The position numbers and the translations under genes are program-made. From positions 2,294,001-2,358,000 of the forward strand of contig OZ244956.1 of assembly GCA_965222505.1 (NCBI GenBank): DNA of 64,000 nt, written 5' to 3'. Below the pieces are notes generated by a model. The model was not told the origin of the DNA. It worked only from the letters and a program-made list of their open reading frames with translations, and made no database searches. This document shows positions 26,130 through 33,757 of the stretch, piece by piece; position 1 is the first letter of the stretch, and the number at the start of each line of letters is the position of its first letter. This stretch comes from G965222505 sp965222505. Its GTDB lineage: Bacteria > Bacteroidota > Rhodothermia > Rhodothermales > DATKEJ01.

Positions 26130-27335
26130 ATGCATGTTATGTTGTTCGACCTGTACGTGAGTGGGCATCATGCGAGTTATATGGCCCATCTGGCACGGCA
26201 TTGGCGGGCGGCGTATGGTACGCTCAGCATCGTCGTGCCGAAGGCTTTTCGGGAAGCGCATCCGCCGATCATGACGGAGCTGGAGGGTTTGGGCGAACAA
26301 GGGGTTCGGCTGGTTTTGATCGAGGAACCGTTTGAACTGGACCCCAACGGCACACGCGGCCTGATACGCTGCGACCGCACCCACGGCGACTTGCTCACCA
26401 CTTACATCGACCGGCTCAAACCGGACCACGTGCTGTTGATGTACTTCGATCATGTGCAGCTTTCGCTGGCCCGGCGGCTGCGGTTTGATCGGTCCGTGCG
26501 CTTTTCAGGGATTTACTTCCGGCCTTCGTTTCACTACCCGGCCCTGAGCGGCAAAAAGCCCAACCTGAAACAACGCCTGAAAGACCTCCGCAAGCGGGTG
26601 GTACTGAGAACAGCGCTACGCAACCCACACTTCGACACCCTGTTTTGCCTGGATCCCTTCGTGGTACCCCACGTGCAGCGCCTGGCCCCGAGGGCCAATG
26701 CCGTAGCTCTTCCCGAACCGGTGCCTCCGCTGACCACCACAACAGATACCGAGACAATGCGCGACCGCATTGGCGTGGAAGCCGGACGCAAGATGCTGCT
26801 CCTGTTCGGGGCCATCTCTAGGCTCAAGGGGGTTTATCCGCTCCTGGAGGCCGTCGGCCTGCTACCCGATGCGCAGGCCCAACAGGTGTGCCTTGTTTTG
26901 GCCGGGGCCATCACCCCTGCCGAGCGAGAAACCATTCAGGAACAGGTGGCCGAACTGCAAGCCAGGAATACGGTGCAGGTTGTGGTCATCGACCGGTTTA
27001 TCCGGGACCCGGAGATTCAGGATTTGATGCAGGCGGCAAACCTGGCCCTGTTGCCGTACCAACACCATGTAGGCATGAGCAATGTGCTGGTGCGGGCCGC
27101 GGCGGTCCGGGTACCGGTGCTGGGACCGGACTACGGCCTCGTGGGTGCCCTCATCCGGGCACGGCGGCTGGGCCTGTCCGTAGACACTACCCGCCCGAAG
27201 GTTTTGGCCGAGGGCATACAAAAGTTTTTGGCAGGCAACGTACCTTTCGATGCAAACGAAGCCAGCCGGTTTGCCGATGAAAACACTACGACTGCTTACA
27301 CCGGAGCGATTCTAGACCAACTGCTGCCCGGTTGA
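26130..27335 (+). CDS. Glycosyltransferase (GT-B fold, GT4-like)
   Basis: The 401-aa product has an N-terminal Rossmann half starting MLFDLYVSGHHASYM and a C-terminal donor-binding half with FGAISRLKGVYPLLEAV (about 229-245) and DRFIRDPEIQDLMQAANLAL. These are followed by PYQHHVGMSNVLVRAAAVRVP, the usual GT1/GT4 sugar-nucleotide region, although the classic E-x7-E is not clean. It probably adds a sugar to the lipid-linked repeat unit. Its start lies two bases after an 18-bp hairpin, so the ribosome entry site would be inside or next to a strong structure. Confidence 0.85.
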   Translation: MHVMLFDLYVSGHHASYMAHLARHWRAAYGTLSIVVPKAFREAHPPIMTELEGLGEQGVRLVLIEEPFELDPNGTRGLIRCDRTHGDLLTTYIDRLKPDHVLLMYFDHVQLSLARRLRFDRSVRFSGIYFRPSFHYPALSGKKPNLKQRLKDLRKRVVLRTALRNPHFDTLFCLDPFVVPHVQRLAPRANAVALPEPVPPLTTTTDTETMRDRIGVEAGRKMLLLFGAISRLKGVYPLLEAVGLLPDAQAQQVCLVLAGAITPAERETIQEQVAELQARNTVQVVVIDRFIRDPEIQDLMQAANLALLPYQHHVGMSNVLVRAAAVRVPVLGPDYGLVGALIRARRLGLSVDTTRPKVLAEGIQKFLAGNVPFDANEASRFADENTTTAYTGAILDQLLPG

Positions 27336-27339
27336 CAGC

Positions 27340-27690
27340 GTTGGTTATGGTGTAGATAGCCATTCATAGCTGTGCACCGAGGTATATTAAGTACCAAGAT
27401 GCGCTTATTCTCAATCGCTACCGTGTAGCGTGTGGGACCGGGAGGTTGTTGTGGGTCGTCGATCGTGAATCGTGCGACGTTTTTCCAGCCGGAACTTATG
27501 TGCTCATACAGGTAGACCGATGTCGAGTCCAATGCCAACCTGCGCCGGGGCACCCATACAACAGCAAAGTTCTGATCAATGTCTACCCACTTACCAAAGT
27601 GCACATCCTGCTCCTCTTCGGGCATGAGGATGGCCCCCTCGATAAACCCGTAACGCCCAAGCACAACCAGAAAGTCAATTCATATGTACG
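27340..27690 (-). pseudogene. Orphan FG-GAP-repeat fragment
   Basis: On the minus strand the frame from about 27690 encodes IDFLVVLGRYGFIEGAIL, then HFGKWVDIDQNFAVVW ... SVYLYEHISSGWKNVARFTI. This matches the FG-GAP_2 repeat pattern (FGxxVxID..AVV..P..SVYLY...GW..VA.). A second partial repeat follows (RYTVAIENKRILVL). There is no signal peptide or usable start and the reading frame degenerates after the second repeat, so it looks like the remains of a larger surface protein stranded between two glycosyltransferase genes. Confidence 0.6.
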
Positions 27691-27723
27691 CTGGTTCCCA
27701 CTGCACACGATGGAGACCCTCTG

Positions 27724-28881
27724 ATGAATAGACGGCCCATTTTTTTCTTCACCCGGGTGTTGCCGGTCTATCGCATCCCGATCCTGCAGCGGCTCAACGA
27801 ACGGCTGGAAAATCGGCTGGTGGTTTTTTCGGGCCAAGCCCCTGGGGCCTCATCCCTCGGGTCTCTGATGGAGGTTTCTGAACCGGCGTTTCGGCACGTA
27901 GCTGTGCGTAATTTCTGGCTACGGGGAGAAGCCCTTCATATGCAACCCTTTTGCAAGGCATTTCGGGTGCATGGGCCACCGGCCGTCGTCCTGGCTGAAG
28001 AGTCGCCCCGGTCGCTATCGTTGCCCCTATTGCTTCGGCATACCCGGAAGCAAGGCATACCACGGGTGTTGTGGGGGCATTTTTCGTCTAACGCCCGTAC
28101 GTTTTCCCCGACCAACTGGCAAGACCGCTACCGGCTTCGGCTGGCCCGCTCCGCCGAAGCCTGCGTTTGTTACACCGAGGGCATTCGGGACGTGCTCCGG
28201 CCTTACATTCCCGAAGAACGGCTGTTCGTGGCCCGCAACACCCTGGACATGGATCTGCTGTTCAGCCTGCACGATCGGTTGGCCGCTGAGGGCAAACCGG
28301 CGGTGCGTCAGCGGCTGAAACTACCACCCGAGACTCCGGTGTTGCTATTCATTGGCCGGCTGTTGCCCCAAAAAGGGCTGAACCTCCTGCTCAAGACCTT
28401 TGCCACCCTCCGGGCTACAGACTACGCGGCCCTGGTGATCATCGGCGATGGCCCCGAACGTGCTGCGCTGGAACAGCACATCGCAGATCAGGCCATTCCA
28501 GATGTACGCCTGCTGGGGCCCTTAACGGACTGGGCGGATTCCGCACCGTATCTGTATGCCGCAGATGTGATGGTCAACCCCGGTGCCCTGGGCCTGTCCG
28601 TGAACCATGCCTTTGCGTTTGGAGTGCCGGTGGTGTCCTGCCAGTCCGCACCGGGTGGGGCCGGACACGGACCCGAAGTGGCCTACGTGATCCACGGCAA
28701 GAACGGCATGCTCTGCGCTCCGAACGATGTGGCGGCGTTGCGTAACGGTATCGAACACGTGCTGACCAACCAATCGGCTTTTTCAACCTACGCCCGGCAC
28801 TACGCCCGCACCCATCTTACACTGCCCATCATGATGGAGGGTTTGGTACGCGCCATTCAATTTGCAGAAGGGACATCATAA
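27724..28881 (+). CDS. Glycosyltransferase family 4 protein
   Basis: The 385-aa GT-B enzyme has a clear GT4 C-terminal half: LLFIGRLLPQKGLNLLLKTF at about 210-229, VIIGDGPERAALE, and YLYAADVMVNPGALGLSVNHAFAFGVPVV, where the usual glutamates are replaced by Gly/Asn-containing sequence. The N-terminal acceptor half begins PIFFFTRVLPVYRIPILQRL, typical for bacterial EPS transferases. It probably transfers a hexose or deoxysugar to the repeat unit. It follows the FG-GAP remnant and closes the synthesis part of the locus. Confidence 0.88.
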   Translation: MNRRPIFFFTRVLPVYRIPILQRLNERLENRLVVFSGQAPGASSLGSLMEVSEPAFRHVAVRNFWLRGEALHMQPFCKAFRVHGPPAVVLAEESPRSLSLPLLLRHTRKQGIPRVLWGHFSSNARTFSPTNWQDRYRLRLARSAEACVCYTEGIRDVLRPYIPEERLFVARNTLDMDLLFSLHDRLAAEGKPAVRQRLKLPPETPVLLFIGRLLPQKGLNLLLKTFATLRATDYAALVIIGDGPERAALEQHIADQAIPDVRLLGPLTDWADSAPYLYAADVMVNPGALGLSVNHAFAFGVPVVSCQSAPGGAGHGPEVAYVIHGKNGMLCAPNDVAALRNGIEHVLTNQSAFSTYARHYARTHLTLPIMMEGLVRAIQFAEGTS

Positions 28882-29038
28882 CGTAAAAATAGCGCGTTTT
28901 CGGCATTGATACTTCCTATACCAATTCATACCTTCACCCCTCCCAGCGTACTGCTTCCCACTGCGATTAACTGAATGTACGGCTGTCCTCTCAATTGACC
29001 ACCTTTCTACGTCAGAAAAAACATAGTGAGTCTTAATT

Positions 29039-31087
29039 ATGAAAGTCGCTTTCCGCACCTCTGTTTTGCTCACCACCCTCTTTTTGATGGGTCATACCCT
29101 CACATTCGGCCAGGGAAGTTGTAGCAACCCGCAAGGGTCTTGTGTTGAACCCGGTCTGGGCAACAGCTTCAAAGTGAATGGAAATCCCTTTTTTCCTATA
29201 GGCTGGTACAACATGGGTGAGTGTGATGACGATGGAAATGACCAGAACGGGAATGGTATAACCTGGGAGACCCACTTAGATAGATTGCGTGATGTGGGTG
29301 CCAACGTCGTACTTGAAACCAGCGGATGTGATGGGCGTCTTCGATCAAGCGCTGGATGCACTGTAGCCTACGGTGTTTCTGACAATAATTACCCTTATCA
29401 TGATAGGGTAATGGCACAGCCTCAAACCAAGTTTTATGTAGAAGATGCCATATTGCCTTTCATGCAAGAAGCCTATAGTGGCGACCCGAGCCGACCCGTT
29501 TACACCATAGTCATTCATATCGCAGCCCAGGCTTCTACGGCCGATAACACCTCACCATACGGCACGCAAACCATGCGCTGCATGGGCGCGGAAAAACGCT
29601 CACGTTTGCTGTTTGACCGAGACATCACGTTTCAGCTCTTAACCCCGTTAATTGACGGTATGCGTGGAATGGTCTACTACACCCACGCCCTCATGCCGGA
29701 AATCGGCGTTGGAGCAGAGGAGGTAGACCGCATTAACAGAAGCATTAAGCAATTTTCCGATTCCGGGTTGAGCGATGTATTCCTCACCACAACACCAATT
29801 TCCTTTAATGCAACCGGACTAGGTCCGTCCCCTGCCGGCTGGTCAATCGATCAAATCCGCGTCGATAAACTAACCAACTATCACCATAGTTTTGCCGACC
29901 CAGGAAGTGCTGGTGTAGGTGTATATACAGGTGATTTCGGAGGTGCTTCAGTCCACAACTCTTCAATTAGCGGTGGGCGGCAAGAAACCCTCTCATCGTA
30001 CAGACGAGGAAACTACTACCGAACATCCTCAACGGGAGAGCCGATATTTAGTTCACTTGAGCAAAATTGGTACGTACCGCACTTAGACCACCAATACCTG
30101 AGAACAGCCCTGCACTTCTTCAACGGCCAGAGTTACATCTTCCTTTCGAACGCATACGATGCCGAGATAGAGGTGGACTTTTCTGTGAACTGGCCCACGA
30201 GCGGAAACAACTATATATCTTCCCTTGACGAAGGGTCATTCGACCTCTCTTCTGCATCAAGTACCTTCCAATGGGTATCGGTCTCAGGTTCAGCATACAA
30301 CGACAATCCTACAAACAAGCGCACCGACATCACATTAGCTTTCGAACCCTACGAAGTCAAGATTCTCCGCCTTGATCTAGTAGCTGCCACAACGCCATCG
30401 GAAGTCTTCGTAGATACGAAGATTATGCTACATGGGCCTTTCAATAGTGCAACTACGGCTATGAATACGGACTTGAGGGTAGCACCCGACTTGATTCCCA
30501 ATGATCAACCTTACGGCATCAGTCCATGGAACTACCTAGGAATTGAAACAATCACAACTTCGTCCCCTGACATTGTAGACTGGGTATTGATTGAGGTACG
30601 TGACCCGGGAAGTACATCACCTCGTTCCAGACGCGCCGCACTCCTCCGGAGTGATGGCCGTATTGTAGATACAGACGGTACAACAGGTGTTGCTTTCCCA
30701 AATACCGGACAAACTCCCGTACCACCGGGGTTCTACAATGTTGTTATCGATCATCGTAATCACCTGAGAATCCAGAGCAGTGTACCCATAGGTATATCCG
30801 AAAATGCTTTTCTATACGATTTCACCACTGCACAATCTCAAGCCTTTGGTACGAACCCAATGATAGGGTTAGGCAATAACAACTCGGCCCCCTTTGTCCT
30901 ACGAGGAGGAGACGGAGATCGAAATCATACCGTAACAATTTTTGACTACTTAAACGTCTGGTTGCCGGAAAATGGAGGTCCTCCAGGATATTGGTACGGC
31001 GACTTCAACCTGAGTAGAAGCGTTTCTGCCTTTGACTTTTTAAATATCTGGCTACCTTCAAATGGACAAGCAAGTCAGGTGCCATAA
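29039..31087 (+). CDS. Secreted TIM-barrel-like (glycosidase-like) protein with dockerin-like C-terminal repeats
   Basis: The 682-aa product has a signal peptide ending TFGQ. It opens with SFKVNGNPFFPIGWYN ... WETHLDRLRDVGANVVLE, typical of the first strands of (beta/alpha)8 glycoside hydrolases acting on polysaccharides. After a beta-sandwich region comes the Bacteroidota C-terminal region (DIVDWVLIEVRDPGS, VVIDHRNHL, FLYDFTTAQ). It ends with two dockerin-like Ca-binding repeats, GDGDRNHTVTIFDYLNVW and GDFNLSRSVSAFDFLNIW. The gene is visibly AT-richer than all neighbours, a sign of transfer. No catalytic pair can be named, so enzymatic activity is inference from the fold and its position after the EPS locus. 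Confidence 0.7.
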   Translation: MKVAFRTSVLLTTLFLMGHTLTFGQGSCSNPQGSCVEPGLGNSFKVNGNPFFPIGWYNMGECDDDGNDQNGNGITWETHLDRLRDVGANVVLETSGCDGRLRSSAGCTVAYGVSDNNYPYHDRVMAQPQTKFYVEDAILPFMQEAYSGDPSRPVYTIVIHIAAQASTADNTSPYGTQTMRCMGAEKRSRLLFDRDITFQLLTPLIDGMRGMVYYTHALMPEIGVGAEEVDRINRSIKQFSDSGLSDVFLTTTPISFNATGLGPSPAGWSIDQIRVDKLTNYHHSFADPGSAGVGVYTGDFGGASVHNSSISGGRQETLSSYRRGNYYRTSSTGEPIFSSLEQNWYVPHLDHQYLRTALHFFNGQSYIFLSNAYDAEIEVDFSVNWPTSGNNYISSLDEGSFDLSSASSTFQWVSVSGSAYNDNPTNKRTDITLAFEPYEVKILRLDLVAATTPSEVFVDTKIMLHGPFNSATTAMNTDLRVAPDLIPNDQPYGISPWNYLGIETITTSSPDIVDWVLIEVRDPGSTSPRSRRAALLRSDGRIVDTDGTTGVAFPNTGQTPVPPGFYNVVIDHRNHLRIQSSVPIGISENAFLYDFTTAQSQAFGTNPMIGLGNNNSAPFVLRGGDGDRNHTVTIFDYLNVWLPENGGPPGYWYGDFNLSRSVSAFDFLNIWLPSNGQASQVP

Positions 31088-31337
31088 TAGGTTCGGCAGG
31101 CAGGCATAGATAACTAATAAGCGTTCTCTGAAATCCTTGTGCAAGGTGTCATGGACAGCCCAGCGCGGACCCGTCCCTGGTCTGTTGGAAGCTTTACCCA
31201 ACGTCTTCAACGGACGACGGACAACCAGCGCGCGCTAGGGCCTTCATGCGGCCTCCGTTGCGCTTGGCGCGCGTACAACGGACCTGCCGGGATTGCAACC
31301 GTTAGCACGGCTACACAACCGGCAGGCTTATTAGCCT
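31088..31337. other. Spacer with a hairpin and a short ACGGAC heptad run
   Basis: It contains two ACGGACN units near 31213-31229 and a hairpin CCTGCCGG (31283-31290) / CCGGCAGG (31319-31326) just beyond the pncB stop that could aid termination on the minus strand, though no T-tract follows. The only long ORF here (31139-31363, plus) has no protein-like features. Confidence 0.5.
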
Positions 31338-32588
31338 TTACCCAATCTGAATCGCAGGATTAACGTGGACAGGGTACGTCGTAGAGGCAGGTGAGAGAGT
31401 GCGCAAGTAGGCCGGTAGTTGTTGATACTCGGATGCGGCGTAGGTCCGAATATCGTCCAGACGGCGTTTTACCGGAGCTTGCCGAACGCCCCCCTTGAGG
31501 GCCGGATGCAACAGGGCACGGCCTGCATGTTTTTCACCGTGCATTGCCAGGGTATCTCCCGCCGCCATGCTGTCCTTGAAGGTGCGGTAGACCTGCCGCC
31601 GACCGGCCTCGGCATAGCTAATGAAATCGTAGCTGCCTTCCAGCGTCGGGACGTCCGACGGCCAGCCCGATTCCAGCCCGATGCCGTCCATGGCGGCCCC
31701 TTCGGTAATGAGGTCCAGGATGGCCCGCTCGTCCAGGCTCCCTCCGACGAAGATCTGCATCCCCGTGAGGCCCGCTACGTCGAGCATCGCCCGCGCCATA
31801 CGGGTCAGTTCAACCAGATTCCCGGCATCCATGCGGATGGCCCGTACCCGAAAAGCCGAGCCAAGTTCGGAGGCAAGGGCAATGACGGTTTGTACCCCCT
31901 GCAAGACATCGTAGGTATCAACGGGCAGCACGGTATCCGGATGGGCCTTTAAAAATGTGCGAAAGGCAGCCGCTTCCGAGGCATGGGCCTGCACGTAGCT
32001 GTGCCGCATGGTGCCCGTTACGGGAATGCCGTAGACCTGCCCGGCCTGCACATTGGACGTAGCGGCCATCCCACCAATGTAGAGGGCACGCGCCGTATCC
32101 TGGGCCGCAACCGGGCCGGGGGCGTGGTCCAAACTGAGGTCCACCACCAGCCGACCCTGGGCGGCTTCCACAAGCCGGGACGCCCGCGAGGCGGCATTGA
32201 TTTGGTGCAGGATCCGGTTCTGCAAAAGCGGCCCAATCAGCTGGGCTTGTGGCAACGGAGCCACCACCTGCACCAGCGGTTCACCGGCAAAAACGGGGGT
32301 CCCCTCCGGAACGGCATAGACCTCACCCGTGAACCGAAAGGTGCTCAAATACTGCAGAAAGGCCGTATCGAACGTCTGTAGGGAGGCCAGATACCGGAGG
32401 GTTTCCGAAGAAAAGTGCAACACTTCCAGGTCACGCAGCACGGGCTCCAGACCGCACATGATAAAGTAGTTGCGCGCAATCGGCCGGTGCCGAATACTGA
32501 GTTCAAATACAGCCGGACGGTTCAATCCTTCCGCAACATACGCCGACAGCATCGTGAGCTGGTCCATCGACCAAATATAATTGGGCAT
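31338..32588 (-). CDS. pncB: Nicotinate phosphoribosyltransferase
   Basis: It makes nicotinate mononucleotide from nicotinate and PRPP in NAD salvage. About 416 residues from ATG 32588 begin MPNYIWSMDQLTMLSAYVAE, matching the family's DLYxLTM N-terminus. Other family stretches are ALYIGGMAATSNVQAG, GTMRHSYVQA (catalytic-site His), LPVDTYDVLQGV and IRMDAGNL. The chosen ATG is the last ATGCCCA unit of a heptad array, so the repeat supplies the initiation codon. An alternative ATG lies at 32567, and codons further upstream are pure repeat. It is preceded on the same strand by an 84-aa ORF. Confidence 0.93.
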   Translation of the reverse strand: MPNYIWSMDQLTMLSAYVAEGLNRPAVFELSIRHRPIARNYFIMCGLEPVLRDLEVLHFSSETLRYLASLQTFDTAFLQYLSTFRFTGEVYAVPEGTPVFAGEPLVQVVAPLPQAQLIGPLLQNRILHQINAASRASRLVEAAQGRLVVDLSLDHAPGPVAAQDTARALYIGGMAATSNVQAGQVYGIPVTGTMRHSYVQAHASEAAAFRTFLKAHPDTVLPVDTYDVLQGVQTVIALASELGSAFRVRAIRMDAGNLVELTRMARAMLDVAGLTGMQIFVGGSLDERAILDLITEGAAMDGIGLESGWPSDVPTLEGSYDFISYAEAGRRQVYRTFKDSMAAGDTLAMHGEKHAGRALLHPALKGGVRQAPVKRRLDDIRTYAASEYQQLPAYLRTLSPASTTYPVHVNPAIQIG

Positions 32589-32650
32589 TGGTGATTGGGC
32601 ATTGATGATTGGTGATTGGGTGCCGGTCAATGACCAATCATCAATCATAA
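32579..32650. repeat. Heptad hairpin 5 (GGTGATT dialect)
   Basis: ATTGATGATTGGT (32601-32613) pairs perfectly with 32633-32645. The left arm runs on in ATTGGGC/ATTGGTG units through the pncB initiation codon. It fills the gap between pncB and the 84-aa gene. Confidence 0.85.
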
Positions 32651-32662
32651 ATTACAAATAAC

Positions 32663-32917
32663 TCAGGGTTCATGGGCGACGACGATGCCGTTCTTGCGGA
32701 TCACATAGCCTTGCCGGCCCACACCGGCAATGACATTGACCTCAAAGACATCCAGCCGGTCACCCATCTGGACGTTAAAGGAATGAACGGTCATGTACAA
32801 GTAGCTTTTTTTGTCGGACACCACTTCGCCGTCGTACGTGACGGTCTCTCTGCCCGAAACCGAACTGGATTCGATCTCAAATTTGGCACCATCGACTTCG
32901 GTTCTAAATTTGGCCAT
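32663..32917 (-). CDS. Small conserved-looking protein of unknown function
   Basis: The 84-aa beta-rich product (MAKFRTEVDGAKFEIESSS, then YLYMTVHSFNVQMGDRLDVF) has no signal peptide or membrane segment. The alternating strands and a final GRQGYVIRKNGIVVA suggest a small compact barrel. It lies upstream of pncB on the same strand with a heptad hairpin in the 75-bp gap, so the two may share a transcript. No family is recognised. Confidence 0.6.
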   Translation of the reverse strand: MAKFRTEVDGAKFEIESSSVSGRETVTYDGEVVSDKKSYLYMTVHSFNVQMGDRLDVFEVNVIAGVGRQGYVIRKNGIVVAHEP

Positions 32918-33076
32918 ATCGTTGGGAAGCTGAAAGCTGAAGGTTTGGCGGTATCTGAAAATTCAGTGCGTTGCATCTACCCGGTTTGTGGATAAAAAGT
33001 TCAACGCCGGATGGAGCCGGTTCGTATCTTGCGGCGTTCCGCACCCTGTAGTCTACGCCTTAGTTCCCCTTGTCAC

Positions 33077-33757
33077 ATGCCTCCAACATCCAAGTCTGCT
33101 TCCGCTCAGCCTGTATCAACCACGCCCGGAAAAAAATACGTCGCCATCGCCGGAAACATCGGGGCCGGCAAAAGCTCACTCACCCAGGCCCTGAGCGATT
33201 ATTTCAAGTGGGAAGCCTTCTTCGAACAAGTTGACAACAACCCCTACCTGGCCGATTTTTACGCAGAAATGCGGCGCTGGTCGTTTAACCTGCAAGTTTT
33301 TTTCCTCTCCAGCCGGTTCAAACACCAACGCATGATCGAGGAGCTTCCGCACTCGGTGGTACAGGACCGCTCCATCTACGAGGATGCCGAAATCTTTGCC
33401 CGCAACCTCCACGAAATGAGCCTGATGAGTACCCGCGATTATGAGAACTATTGCGAACTCTTCGGCATCATGACCTCCTACCTGCGCCCACCGGACCTGC
33501 TCGTCTACCTCAAAGCCTCCGTACCGACGCTCGTCAGCCATATCCAGACCCGAGGCCGGGAATATGAATCGACCATCCGCATTGAATACCTGGAACGCCT
33601 TAACAAACACTATGAAAACTGGATCGAGCGCTACGACCTGGGGCCGAAACTCTACGTTGATGTGGACTCCCTCGACTTCGTCAATGATCCCGACGACCGT
33701 ATGGAAGTAATCAGCCAGATCGAAAGCCGGCTCTTCGGGCTGTTCCCCGAACAATGA
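33077..33757 (+). CDS. Deoxynucleoside kinase
   Basis: It phosphorylates deoxynucleosides for nucleotide salvage. About 226 residues from ATG 33077 carry the P-loop GNIGAGKSS, the substrate-site stretch NPYLADFY, the DRS motif (VVQDRSIYED) and the lid TRGREYES, all hallmarks of the dCK/dGK family. An ORF start at 33011 would add 22 residues without family similarity. The stop overlaps the start of the next gene by ATGA, which couples a cytosolic salvage enzyme to an outer-membrane protein. Confidence 0.92.
   Translation: MPPTSKSASAQPVSTTPGKKYVAIAGNIGAGKSSLTQALSDYFKWEAFFEQVDNNPYLADFYAEMRRWSFNLQVFFLSSRFKHQRMIEELPHSVVQDRSIYEDAEIFARNLHEMSLMSTRDYENYCELFGIMTSYLRPPDLLVYLKASVPTLVSHIQTRGREYESTIRIEYLERLNKHYENWIERYDLGPKLYVDVDSLDFVNDPDDRMEVISQIESRLFGLFPEQ

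Noticed and set aside
31139..31363. 74-aa ORF after the dockerin-like gene
   Set aside because: It translates ACGGAC-type repeat and spacer, with no protein-like pattern and no start signal.
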